This document shows positions 5,525 through 12,709 of a stretch of 15,212 nt of DNA, piece by piece. Location: the NCBI GenBank assembly GCA_945957335.1, contig CAMFLJ010000054.1, forward strand, positions 1 to 15,212, read 5' to 3'. Under the pieces are notes generated by a model, which did no database searches, had not been told where the DNA came from, and worked only from the letters and a program-made list of their open reading frames with translations. Source of the stretch: an uncultured Actinomycetes bacterium. GTDB lineage: Bacteria > Actinomycetota > Acidimicrobiia > Acidimicrobiales > Acidimicrobilacustridaceae. The translations under genes and the position numbers were made by a program. How positions within the stretch are numbered: the first letter of the stretch is position 1; each line of letters opens with the position of its first letter.

Positions 5525-6388
5525 ATGGGGATCTCGCACGTGGCAGCCGACGGGCCGCCCGACGCTCTCGCCGACGCGCTGGCCCAGGCACTCGAGGCCG
5601 ACGGCGCCGTCATCGTCGACGGGCTGCTCGACGCCGACCTGCTCGCCCGCTTCAACGCCGAGCTCGAGCCGATGGTCGAGGCCGCCCGACCGGACCACGG
5701 TCGCTTCGTCAACGACGCCGTGGCCGGGTTCTTCGGCGACCGCACCCGCCACGTCCTCGGCGTGGCCGGCAAGTCACGGATCTTCGCCAACGAGGTGCTC
5801 ACCCACCCCGTCTACCGAGCGGCGTGCGATCGTGTGCTCCTTCCGAACTGCGCCCGCTACCGCCTCAACATCGCCCACGTGATGGACCGCGGCCCGGGCT
5901 CGGTGCGCCAGTGGCCCCACCGTGACCAGGACATCTGGAACCACATGCCGGTCCCCCACCCCGAGCTGCAGCTGGCCTCGGTGATAGCCCTCGTCGACTT
6001 CACGGCCGACAACGGCGCCACCGTGGTGGTGCCGGGCAGCCACCGCTGGGAGGACCCCCGCCGGATGCCGACGGAGGACGAGTGGGTGGCGGCCGAGATG
6101 CCCGCCGGCTCTGCCGTGATCTACCTCGGCTCCACCATCCACGCCGGTGGCTCGAACACGACCGAGGGGTGGCGGCGGGGCATGCACGTCAGCTACTGCC
6201 TGGGCTGGTTGCGCACCGAGGAGAACCAGTTCCTCGCCGTGCCGCTCGACGCCGCCCGCACCCTGCCGCGCGAGTCGCAGGAGCTGCTCGGCTACGCCGC
6301 CCACGACGCCATCGCCACCGGCGGCGGCTACCTGGGCACCCACGAGGTGCAGGACCCGGTCGAGCTGATCGCACGTGGCGAGCTCTGA
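5525..6388 (+). CDS. Phytanoyl-CoA dioxygenase (PhyH) family Fe(II)/2-oxoglutarate oxygenase
   Basis: A 287-aa soluble oxygenase of the PhyH family, which hydroxylates or otherwise oxidises small molecules using Fe(II), O2 and 2-oxoglutarate. The iron triad is visible: H132 and D134 in QWPHRDQDIW, and H206 in STIHAGGSN. R217 or R218 in WRRGMHVSY would hold the 2-oxoglutarate carboxylate. The GATVVVPGSHRWED stretch (164-177) is typical of the family, and the length is normal. The substrate cannot be told; bacterial members act in secondary metabolism, osmolyte hydroxylation and lipid or sterol oxidation. ATG 5525 follows GGAGG by 9 bases, and TAGGGT at 5474-5479 is a possible -10. The gene is alone on its transcript, preceded by a terminator-like hairpin and meeting the ABC1 gene tail to tail only 21 bases away. 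Confidence 0.92.
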   Translation: MGISHVAADGPPDALADALAQALEADGAVIVDGLLDADLLARFNAELEPMVEAARPDHGRFVNDAVAGFFGDRTRHVLGVAGKSRIFANEVLTHPVYRAACDRVLLPNCARYRLNIAHVMDRGPGSVRQWPHRDQDIWNHMPVPHPELQLASVIALVDFTADNGATVVVPGSHRWEDPRRMPTEDEWVAAEMPAGSAVIYLGSTIHAGGSNTTEGWRRGMHVSYCLGWLRTEENQFLAVPLDAARTLPRESQELLGYAAHDAIATGGGYLGTHEVQDPVELIARGEL

Positions 6389-6409
6389 CTGCGCCCCTCC
6401 CCCGGCGAC

Positions 6410-8368
6410 CTACACCACGCCGTCGCGCATGATGGCGGCGACGATGCGCAGCATCAGCACCGCGGCGATGCCGAGGCCGATGTAGCCGAGCACCTCGTTC
6501 ACCGTGACGTGCACCCCGGCCACCACCGGGCCGAGGTCGGTGCCGAGCAGCAGCGTCGAGCCCACGCCGAGGGCGGCGGCGAGCACGGCGAGCACGGCCC
6601 GGTCGACCAACCGGGTCACGGTCTTCAGGTCGTCCTCGTTGGTGAACAGCGAGATGCGGGCACTGAGCTGGCCCCGGCTGGCCTGGCCGAGCAGCTCGTC
6701 GACCCGTTGAGGGATGCGCCGGAGGCGGGGCAGCTGCTTCATCGCCTCCATCTCCATCGACGACTTGATCGAGTCGGGCCGTGGCACCCGCGAGCGCTGG
6801 GAGACGACCTCGAGGGCGGAGTCGATCAGGGAGAACGACGGGTCGACGCCGCGCAGGGTGCCTTCGAGGGTCACGAAGCTGCGCCCGAGGGTGGTGAGCC
6901 ACTGCGGGGTGCGGATGCCGAAGTCGGCGAGCATCGCGAACAGCTCCTCGAACACGGCGCTGTCGACCGCTGCCCCGCTGCCGACGTGGCGGCCGAGGAA
7001 CACGTCGATGGCGGCGTCGAGGTCGGCACCGCTCTCGACGTCGCCGATCATCCCGGCGTCCTCGAGCGCCTCGCGCACGGTGGTGGCGTCGCCGGTCATG
7101 GCTCCCGCGAGCAGCTCGACGAAGAGCTGGCGCTGGCGCCGGCCGAGGCGGCCGACGGCCCCCAGGTCGATCAGCACGATCGTGCCGCTCGGCTCCACCA
7201 GGATGTTGCCGGGGTGCGGGTCGGCGTGGAAGACGCCCGAGTCGAAGACCTGGCCGAGGGTCACCGTGAGCAGCCTGGTGGCCAGGCCCGCCGGGTCGAG
7301 CCCCTCGCCGGTGAGGGTGGCGACGTCGGTGATGGACACGCCGTCGATGCGCTCCTCGACCAGCACCCTCGAGGTCGACAGCGCCTCGTGCACGACGGGC
7401 AGGCGCACGCCCGAGCCGGCGGGCGTGGCGGCGGCCAGCGACCGGGCGTTGGCGGCCTCGATGCCGAAGTCGAGCTCCTCGAGCACGCCGGCGATGAACT
7501 GGTCGGCCAGCTCGGTGGGCTTCAGGCTCAGGCCCAGGCTGGTGTGGCGCTCGAGGGCGCTCGCCAGCTGGCGCAGCACCGCGCTGTCACGGGCCACGAC
7601 CTCCTCGATGCCCGGGCGCTGCACCTTCACGACCACCTCGGTGCCGTCGTGCAGGCGGGCCGCGTAGACCTGGGCGATCGACGCCGACGCGAGCGGCTCC
7701 CAGTCGAACTCGGCGAACACCTCGGTGACGGGGGCACCCAGCTCGTCCTCGATCAGGGCCCGGGCGGCGTCGGCCGGCGCCGGCGCGGCCGACGAGCGGA
7801 GCAGGGCGAGCTCGTCGCACAGCTCGGGCGGCAGCAGGTCGGTGCGCGACGACGCCACCTGGCCCAGCTTCACGAACATGCCGCCCGCCTGCTCGAGGGT
7901 GCGGCGCAGCGCAGGGCCCAGCTCGGCGACGGCGTCGGGGTCTGACGATCGCGGTGGCCGGGAGAGCAGCCCGTTGGCCCGGGCGATGCGCACGAGCTCG
8001 CGGTAGCGGCTCACCGGAGCGACCGCGGCCCGCCACGCCTTGCCCGGGGAGCGCAGATCGATCCGCCCGGTCTCCTCCTGGGAGGCGAACGAGCCGGGGC
8101 GGGCGAGCATGTCGAGACCGACCGCGGTGACCATCGTCAGCAGGGTGCCGAAGACGAGGGTCATCATGACCATGTCCCAGTCGGACCAGCGCCAGCTGGT
8201 GAGCAGCCCGGCCAGCACCAGCCCGGCGGCGAAGCCCACGACCCCGGACACGATGCGGTCGACGATGCCGCGCCGGGTGCCGAGAAGCCGGCTGCCCACG
8301 ATGGTGACGGCGATGGCGGCCGGGAGGGCGAACAGGATCCACGCGGCGACGGTGGCGACGGAGCTCAT
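6410..8368 (-). CDS. ABC1/AarF/UbiB (COQ8-like) membrane kinase-like protein
   Basis: A 652-aa atypical kinase-like protein of the UbiB/COQ8/ADCK family. The N-terminus has two or three membrane helices (about 5-25, 40-57, 66-87). The KxGQ motif of the regulatory extension is at 167-170 (FVKLGQVASSR). The Ala-rich nucleotide loop is PLASASIAQVY (225-235), the ATP-site lysine is K248 in VVVKVQRPG, the catalytic/metal motif is HADPHPGN (381-388), and DLG (401-403) replaces DFG. Two C-terminal membrane helices (about 585-610 and 620-645) follow, a common bacterial layout. In eukaryotes and proteobacteria the family supports ubiquinone synthesis. Actinobacteria use menaquinone, so the role here is unknown, perhaps quinone or isoprenoid-lipid handling. 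It lies 46 bases after the DUF1501 gene on the same strand. There is no clear ribosome site before ATG 8368; a 7-bp hairpin abuts it. Confidence 0.93.
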   Translation of the reverse strand: MSSVATVAAWILFALPAAIAVTIVGSRLLGTRRGIVDRIVSGVVGFAAGLVLAGLLTSWRWSDWDMVMMTLVFGTLLTMVTAVGLDMLARPGSFASQEETGRIDLRSPGKAWRAAVAPVSRYRELVRIARANGLLSRPPRSSDPDAVAELGPALRRTLEQAGGMFVKLGQVASSRTDLLPPELCDELALLRSSAAPAPADAARALIEDELGAPVTEVFAEFDWEPLASASIAQVYAARLHDGTEVVVKVQRPGIEEVVARDSAVLRQLASALERHTSLGLSLKPTELADQFIAGVLEELDFGIEAANARSLAAATPAGSGVRLPVVHEALSTSRVLVEERIDGVSITDVATLTGEGLDPAGLATRLLTVTLGQVFDSGVFHADPHPGNILVEPSGTIVLIDLGAVGRLGRRQRQLFVELLAGAMTGDATTVREALEDAGMIGDVESGADLDAAIDVFLGRHVGSGAAVDSAVFEELFAMLADFGIRTPQWLTTLGRSFVTLEGTLRGVDPSFSLIDSALEVVSQRSRVPRPDSIKSSMEMEAMKQLPRLRRIPQRVDELLGQASRGQLSARISLFTNEDDLKTVTRLVDRAVLAVLAAALGVGSTLLLGTDLGPVVAGVHVTVNEVLGYIGLGIAAVLMLRIVAAIMRDGVV

Positions 8369-8369
8369 G

Positions 8370-8386
8370 GCGGCCAGAGTGGCCGC
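8370..8386 (-). promoter_or_regulatory. Hairpin abutting the ABC1 start codon
   Basis: Read on the minus strand, GCGGCCA-CTC-TGGCCGC forms a perfect 7-bp stem with a 3-nt loop ending one base before the ATG at 8368. It occupies the place where a ribosome-binding site would be expected. It may hinder initiation, or the gene may depend on translation from upstream. Chance is possible at this GC content. Confidence 0.4.
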
Positions 8387-8414
8387 TGCGGCGGGGGCGG
8401 GAGCGGATCCCCCG

Positions 8415-9734
8415 TCAGGGGGCGCAGACCCCCAGCCAGCTCGACGACGACGTGTCGAAGCCGGGGAAGACGGGCCCGAGGTCGGCGGGGCGCATGCGGG
8501 TGGTGAGCACCTCGCTGAGCACGGCCCGGTAGTCGTTCACGACCCGGACGTCGCCGTGATCGTTGTCGACGAGGCCGGGCCAGGTGCCCTTCACGCCACC
8601 GGCGACGCCGCCACCGACGACGAACATGCACTGGCCGTGGCCGTGGTCGAGGCCGCCCGAGCCGTTGCCGGCGATGCGGCGGCCGAACTCGCTCATGACG
8701 ACGAGGGTGACCTTGTCGCCGGCGGCGCCGAGGTAGGCGAAGAAGGCCCCGATCACCGCGTCGAGCTCGGCGACCAGCCTGTGCATGTCGCCGTTGACGT
8801 TGGTCGGTGCGCCCATGTTGTCGTGGGTGTCCCATCCGCCGAGGTCGGCGGCGGCGGCCTCCACGGGCACGCCCCCGGCGATGAGCCGGGCGATGGGCCA
8901 CAGCGCGGGCCCGAACTCCGTGGGCCAGTCGGCGGGCATGTCGCCGTCGGCCGCGATCGGCGCGAGCTGGTTGACCACCGTGAGGGCGGCGGCGCCCTGG
9001 GCCTTCAGCAGCGGGTCGGTGCTGGCCGCGTACATCCCGGCGAGGGCGCCGGTCATCTCGCCGTTGCCACCGGTCCAGGCCACGGTGTCGAGCCCCTGGA
9101 GGGCGAGCGACGACAGGTCGGGCGTGGCCACCGACGCGGAGCCGCGCAGCGCGGCGGCCAGGCCGTAGCCGACGCCCACCCCGCGCAGCGTCTCCTCGGA
9201 GGCGTTGGCGGTCTGGTTCATCCACCGGCCGAACCAGCCGTCGGGCGTGGTGTTGGTGGAGGGCGTGCCCTTCTCCATCAGGTCCTGGGCCTCGAAGTGG
9301 GAGCGCGACGGGTTGGGCGAGCCGGCGGCGGGCACCACGGCCAGGCGGCCCTGGTCGTAGAGCGCCTTGAGCTGCGTGGCCGCGGGATGCAGGCCGAAGC
9401 GGGCATCCAGGGGCAGGGCCGTGGCGTCGGCCACGGCGATGCCGGGGCGCAGCGACTGGTAGGTGGCGTCGCCGAGGGGCGGCACCAGGCTCAGGCCGTC
9501 GGCGCCACCGCGCAGGAAGACCTGCACGAGGGTGTTGCCGGTGGCGGGCGTGGCCGAGGCGGGCCCACCGAGCAGGAACGACGGGCGCACGTAGGCGACG
9601 GCCGCCAGCGCGCCGGCGGTGCCGCCGGCCATGGCCAGGAACCGCCGGCGGCTCAGGCCTCCACCGACGAGGGGGACGGCGACCGGGGCGGCCGCGGGGC
9701 CGACGGGCTGGGGGACCGTGGGCACGGTGCTCAC
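8415..9734 (-). CDS. DUF1501 family protein, Tat-exported
   Basis: A 439-aa exported protein of the DUF1501 family, related in fold to alkaline phosphatase/sulfatase-like proteins but of unknown activity. A Tat signal LSRRRFLAMAGG (27-38) is followed by a hydrophobic stretch up to about residue 60. Family motifs are VQVFLRGGADGLSLVPPLGD (70-89), GGWDTHDN (299-306), VVMSEFGRR (345-353) and GLDHGHGQ (361-368); the Asp/His clusters look like metal ligands. The start is GTG 9734, which overlaps the DUF1800 stop in GTGA, with AGGTGAGG just upstream. An in-frame opening runs further upstream to 10499, but that part is a shadow of DUF1800 with no Tat-compatible N-terminus. The pair is regularly found together, so the two proteins probably act in the same exported process, possibly as a complex. 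Confidence 0.92.
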   Translation of the reverse strand: MSTVPTVPQPVGPAAAPVAVPLVGGGLSRRRFLAMAGGTAGALAAVAYVRPSFLLGGPASATPATGNTLVQVFLRGGADGLSLVPPLGDATYQSLRPGIAVADATALPLDARFGLHPAATQLKALYDQGRLAVVPAAGSPNPSRSHFEAQDLMEKGTPSTNTTPDGWFGRWMNQTANASEETLRGVGVGYGLAAALRGSASVATPDLSSLALQGLDTVAWTGGNGEMTGALAGMYAASTDPLLKAQGAAALTVVNQLAPIAADGDMPADWPTEFGPALWPIARLIAGGVPVEAAAADLGGWDTHDNMGAPTNVNGDMHRLVAELDAVIGAFFAYLGAAGDKVTLVVMSEFGRRIAGNGSGGLDHGHGQCMFVVGGGVAGGVKGTWPGLVDNDHGDVRVVNDYRAVLSEVLTTRMRPADLGPVFPGFDTSSSSWLGVCAP

Positions 9735-11419
9735 CTCACCTGGTTCGCGGGCGACTGGAGGACGTAGGAGAGCAGGCCTCGGCTGTTGTACCAGGACCGC
9801 CACGGCGCCGACTCGGCCAGCCCGACGGCCGAGAGGATCGCGGCACGATCGGCGCTCGACAGCGGCGTGCACAGCAGGCCCGACCCGACGCGGTCGACCG
9901 CCTCGCCGACGGTGGCCGGCTGGGTGGGCCCGACGATTCGGGTGATGTCGAAGGTCGGCGCACCGAACCAGAAGCCGACGGCCGTGTAGGACGCCAGGTT
10001 CCAGCGCGACACCATCGCCCCGGTCGAGAGCCACTTGCCGTTGCTGTCGGGGTAGCCGTTGGGGGCGGGCCACGAGTAGGGGTACTGGCCGAGCAGCGAC
10101 AGCTGGCTGTTGACCGCCCACATCAGGTTGGACGCCTTGGCCGGGTCGAACTGGAGGCGCATGGCCCTCATGCAGGCGGCCATGTACTCGAAGGGCCGGC
10201 GCGCCTTGCGCCCGGCCGACGCCCGGAACTCGGCCGAGGTCAGGATCGAGCGGGCCATCGGGACGATCGCGGTGTCGTTCGCCAGGTAGGCCTGGGCGGC
10301 GGTGGTGACGACGGCGTCGGTGGGCTTGATGTGCTCGCCGATGAACCGGACGGCCATCTTCCACGCCAGCCGGTTGGCGGTCTTGGGGTGGCGGGCCAGG
10401 TACGTGAGGAACGCCTCGCCGGCCGCCTGGCCGGTGAGGCCACCGGGCGACCACCCGAGCACGTCTCCGCCGGTGGCCAGGGGCCCCATGTTGTGCCACG
10501 CCGAGCGGAAGGTGAACGAGCCGCCGCTGGCGCTGGTGAGCGACCAGCCGGTCAGGAGGTACGCGACCTCCTTGATGTCGGTCTCGTCGTAGCCACCGCC
10601 CACACCGACGGTGTGCAGCTCCATGACCTCACGGGCGTAGTTCTCGTTCGGCAGGCGGCCGCCGTCGGCCCGGGACGACGCCTGGTCGAGGTAGGTGAGC
10701 ATCGCCGGAGACTTGGCCGAGGCGACGAGCATGTCGGCGAAGCGGCCGGTGGCGTGGGTGCGGACGACCTCGCGGTCGTCGGTGGGCTTGTACGAGCGGC
10801 TCGGATCGTGGTTGATGTCGATGTTGAGGTGGTTCGACCAGAAGTCGCACAGCAGCTCGTAGAGCTGGCGCTTGGCCCACACCGCCCGCACCATGGCGGC
10901 GGTACCCATGTCGTAGACGGCCATCCACGAGTCGGGGCCGGCGTCGATCTGCGCCGCGGTCTGGTCGATCCGCGGGTAGTTCGCCAGGTAGGGCAGCAGC
11001 GCGCTGTCGTCGATCGCCTGCCAGTTCAGCTGCTCGTCGATCCAGGCCGCCGTGCCCACGGCTCGCAGCCGGGCCATCACCTCGGGCGTGGGCCCGAACG
11101 TGAGGCGTCGGGCGTGGTGCAGCAGGGTGGCGTCGTCCTCGCCGGTGGGCGGGGGCGGTGCCGTGGTCGTGGTGGTCGGCGGCGCCGTGGTGGTCGTGGT
11201 GGGCGCCTTGGTGGTCGTGGTCGTGGGCGCCGCGGTGGTGCTCGTGGTGGTCTCGGGGGGCGGGGCCGGCGGCGGCGCGCAGGCCGCGCCGATGGCCACC
11301 AGGGCACCGGCACCGAGGGCGAGCGCAGCCCGCCGATCGACGGTTCGCACGCCCGCGACGACCGGGTCCTGCGTGTCGTCCTCCCCTGGCGTCCCGGGGG
11401 ACGCGGCGACATCTCCCAT
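9731..11419 (-). CDS. DUF1800 family protein, exported, with Thr/Pro linker
   Basis: A 562-aa exported protein of the DUF1800 family (function unknown). Residues 24-47 form an RR-type leader (VRTVDRRAALALGAGALVAIGAAC) whose Cys47 could be a lipidation site, although GAAC is a poor lipobox. A low-complexity Thr/Pro linker (48-92) leads to the DUF1800 domain from about 97 to the end. Visible motifs are LLHHARRLTFGPTPEVMARL (99-118), SAKSPAMLTYLDQ (234-246) and NENYAREVMELHTVG (258-272). I chose ATG 11419: GGAG lies 8 bases upstream, and a sigma-28-type promoter at 11467-11494 would start transcription near 11460, which excludes the in-frame ATG at 11476. ATG 11425 is possible but only 2 bases from GGAG. 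It is first in a DUF1800-DUF1501 unit whose partner gene overlaps its stop by 4 bases. Confidence 0.9.
   Translation of the reverse strand: MGDVAASPGTPGEDDTQDPVVAGVRTVDRRAALALGAGALVAIGAACAPPPAPPPETTTSTTAAPTTTTTKAPTTTTTAPPTTTTTAPPPPTGEDDATLLHHARRLTFGPTPEVMARLRAVGTAAWIDEQLNWQAIDDSALLPYLANYPRIDQTAAQIDAGPDSWMAVYDMGTAAMVRAVWAKRQLYELLCDFWSNHLNIDINHDPSRSYKPTDDREVVRTHATGRFADMLVASAKSPAMLTYLDQASSRADGGRLPNENYAREVMELHTVGVGGGYDETDIKEVAYLLTGWSLTSASGGSFTFRSAWHNMGPLATGGDVLGWSPGGLTGQAAGEAFLTYLARHPKTANRLAWKMAVRFIGEHIKPTDAVVTTAAQAYLANDTAIVPMARSILTSAEFRASAGRKARRPFEYMAACMRAMRLQFDPAKASNLMWAVNSQLSLLGQYPYSWPAPNGYPDSNGKWLSTGAMVSRWNLASYTAVGFWFGAPTFDITRIVGPTQPATVGEAVDRVGSGLLCTPLSSADRAAILSAVGLAESAPWRSWYNSRGLLSYVLQSPANQVR
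11160..11253 (-). repeat. Low-complexity tandem repeat encoding the Thr/Pro linker
   Basis: The stretch encodes successive TTTTT-xxP blocks (TTTTTKAP, TTTTTAPP, TTTTTAPP) as imperfect 24-base units, giving the GTGGTCGTGG-like pattern seen on the + strand. It is a protein-level linker repeat within the DUF1800 gene. Such runs tend to vary in copy number between strains. Confidence 0.7.
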
Positions 11420-11466
11420 CAGCATCGCTCCGCTCGATGGCCGACCGGTGGGAACCGGATCGCGAG

Positions 11467-11494
11467 TGATCGGCACGCAGCCGAGCGGGCTTTA
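11467..11494 (-). promoter_or_regulatory. Sigma-28/WhiG-type promoter upstream of DUF1800
   Basis: On the minus strand TAAA (11494-11491, preceded by C), 16 bases, then GCCGATCA (11474-11467). The consensus for flagellar/WhiG-type sigma factors is TAAA-N15/16-GCCGATAA, so the -35 is perfect and 7 of 8 bases of the -10 match. Transcription would begin near 11460 and reach the chosen ATG at 11419 after about 40 bases. AT-rich GAAAAGAG lies just upstream of the -35. Of the candidates I noticed, this is the closest match to a known promoter class. Confidence 0.65.
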
Positions 11495-11543
11495 GCTCTT
11501 TTCGGCCGTCGACCGTCGGTGCGGGAGGCCCTGACGCGGGGGC

Positions 11544-11582
11544 GCCACCCCTCGGCCGGCCGAGCCTGCCGGGAGGGGTGGC
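11544..11582. terminator. Inverted repeat between the dioxygenase and DUF1800 genes
   Basis: GCCACCCCTC (11544-11553) and GAGGGGTGGC (11573-11582) are exact complements around a 19-base loop that itself contains GGCCGGCC. It lies 51 bases after the dioxygenase stop (minus strand) and before the DUF1800 promoter, so it may end the dioxygenase transcript. Confidence 0.5.
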
Positions 11583-11592
11583 TGCCTCACCG

Positions 11593-11618
11593 CGCCGGCG
11601 GATGCGCGGGCGCCGGCG
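11593..11618. terminator. GC hairpin just after the dioxygenase stop
   Basis: CGCCGGCG occurs at 11593-11600 and 11611-11618; being self-complementary, the two copies can pair as an 8-bp stem with a 10-nt loop. It begins 15 bases downstream of the dioxygenase stop on the minus strand. With the larger inverted repeat next to it, this could form a two-hairpin terminator. Confidence 0.45.
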
Positions 11619-11632
11619 GTGCTGGTGGGGGT

Positions 11633-12499
11633 TCAGACGCCTGCGTTGATCTGGGCGACCCAACCCGAGGTGCTGTCGCCGGTCATCACGGGGACCTGGG
11701 AGGTCCAGCCGTCGCGGAACACGTTGTCGGTGCTGAGCGACACCTTCTTCAGGTTCGTGGCGCTCGAGGGGTACAGCGACGTGTCGGCGTAGACCTTCTC
11801 GCAGACGTCCTGGGGCAGGGCCAGCTGCGAGGTCTTGATCTTGTTCTTCACGTTGGCGGCGTCGTCGAGCGACTCGTAGACCTCGAAGTGGATGTGGGGC
11901 CAGCGCCCGTCGTAGCAACCGGGGAAGACGGTGGTGAACGTGACCCAGCCGTCGGCGTCGGCGGCCTGCACGCCGCGCAGGTAGTTCTGGTCGGTGACGC
12001 CCTGCGAGTAGAGCGAGTAGCGGCCCTGGTTGTCGGCGTGCCAGAGGTAGACGGCGGCGCCGGGCATCGCCGTGCAGCCGGTGGCCACGTCGACCACCTT
12101 CATCTTCAGGGTGAGCGGTGCCCCCGTGGCCGTGCCCGTCATCCCACCGAAGCTCGAGGTGATGTCGGAGCGGACGACGCCGCTCTCCCCCAGCACGTCG
12201 GGCCCGTTCGAGCCGTCACCCGGGTAGGGGCCCGCCGTCTCCTCGGGCAGCTCGGTGCAGGTGGTGTCGGTGAGGGTGGCCGCCGCGGTCGTGCTGGTGC
12301 TGGTCGAGGCGGTCGAGCCGGCGGCGGTGGTGCTCGTCGTGGCGGCACCGGAGGACGAGGACGACGAGCCGCAGCCCGCCAGGGCCAGCAGCCCGGCTCC
12401 GAGGCCGGCGCCCCCGAGCACCAGGGCACGACGGCGGGTCATCAGGGTGGGCAGGTCGAGCTCGAGGCCCCTGTCGTGGTCGTGCAGCTCTTCGTCCAT
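11633..12499 (-). CDS. Exported intradiol ring-cleavage dioxygenase-like lipoprotein
   Basis: A 288-aa protein of the intradiol dioxygenase family (protocatechuate 3,4-dioxygenase beta fold), which cleaves catechol-type rings between the two hydroxyls using Fe(III). All four expected iron ligands are visible: Y161 in HADNQGRYSLYS, Y196 in FPGCYDGRW, and H202 plus H204 in PHIHFEVY. The N-terminus has a Tat-like TRRRALVLGG (21-30), a hydrophobic core and the lipobox LAGC with Cys43. A Ser/Thr/Ala-rich linker follows to about 80, so it is probably a lipoprotein outside the membrane. The short gap between Y196 and H202 is the form seen in secreted actinobacterial homologues. ATG 12499 has GAGAGG at a suitable distance; Met20 is a less likely start. 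Ligand retention suggests an active enzyme, but the substrate (lignin-type aromatics or something else) is not readable. Confidence 0.92.
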   Translation of the reverse strand: MDEELHDHDRGLELDLPTLMTRRRALVLGGAGLGAGLLALAGCGSSSSSSGAATTSTTAAGSTASTSTSTTAAATLTDTTCTELPEETAGPYPGDGSNGPDVLGESGVVRSDITSSFGGMTGTATGAPLTLKMKVVDVATGCTAMPGAAVYLWHADNQGRYSLYSQGVTDQNYLRGVQAADADGWVTFTTVFPGCYDGRWPHIHFEVYESLDDAANVKNKIKTSQLALPQDVCEKVYADTSLYPSSATNLKKVSLSTDNVFRDGWTSQVPVMTGDSTSGWVAQINAGV

Positions 12500-12709
12500 C
12501 GGTCGATCCTCTCGGGGTGGTGCGGTCGAGGGTCAGGATGACCGGCCCGGGTTCTCTCCCGGTAAGCCCCTCCTGAGAGGTTCCTGGGGATCGCGGGGCG
12601 CGTCACCCGGTCACTGCGCCGGCGGCGTGGTGCTGGTGAACATCCGGTGTCGGGACGAGGCAACCGGCGGCACCGCCCGTATCGTTCGCCGCCGAACGGG
12701 AGGGAGACC
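12500..12709. promoter_or_regulatory. Divergent control region between dioxygenase and TerB-COQ4 genes
   Basis: This 210-base gap must hold both promoters. Toward the + strand gene, TATCGT (12680-12685) is a possible -10, overlapped by an inverted repeat CGTTCG-CCGC-CGAACG (12683-12698) that could be an operator; no good -35 is visible. Toward the dioxygenase, the leader contains CCGGG/CCCGG (12547-12551 and 12558-12562, 6-nt loop) and CTCTC/GAGAG (12554-12558 and 12575-12579) inverted repeats, which overlap and so would be alternative structures. Confidence 0.4.

Noticed and set aside
9735..10499. N-terminal extension of the DUF1501 gene
   Set aside because: It is in frame but covers DUF1800 coding sequence, and would place 255 motif-free residues before a Tat signal. 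The GTG at 9734 with a 4-base overlap is a better start.
11160..11253. GTGGTC-rich repeats as a CRISPR array or microsatellite element
   Set aside because: The repeats are in frame and encode the Thr/Pro linker of DUF1800. There are no unique spacers.
11420..11476. Upstream ATG at 11476 as the DUF1800 start
   Set aside because: It would lie at or before the predicted transcription start of the sigma-28-type promoter, while ATG 11419 has a well-spaced GGAG.
10331..12541. 736-aa plus-strand open frame
   Set aside because: It is antisense to DUF1800 and the dioxygenase, with Arg/Gly/Val-rich low complexity and no domain. The same applies to the long plus-strand frames at 6509-7945 and 8040-9767.
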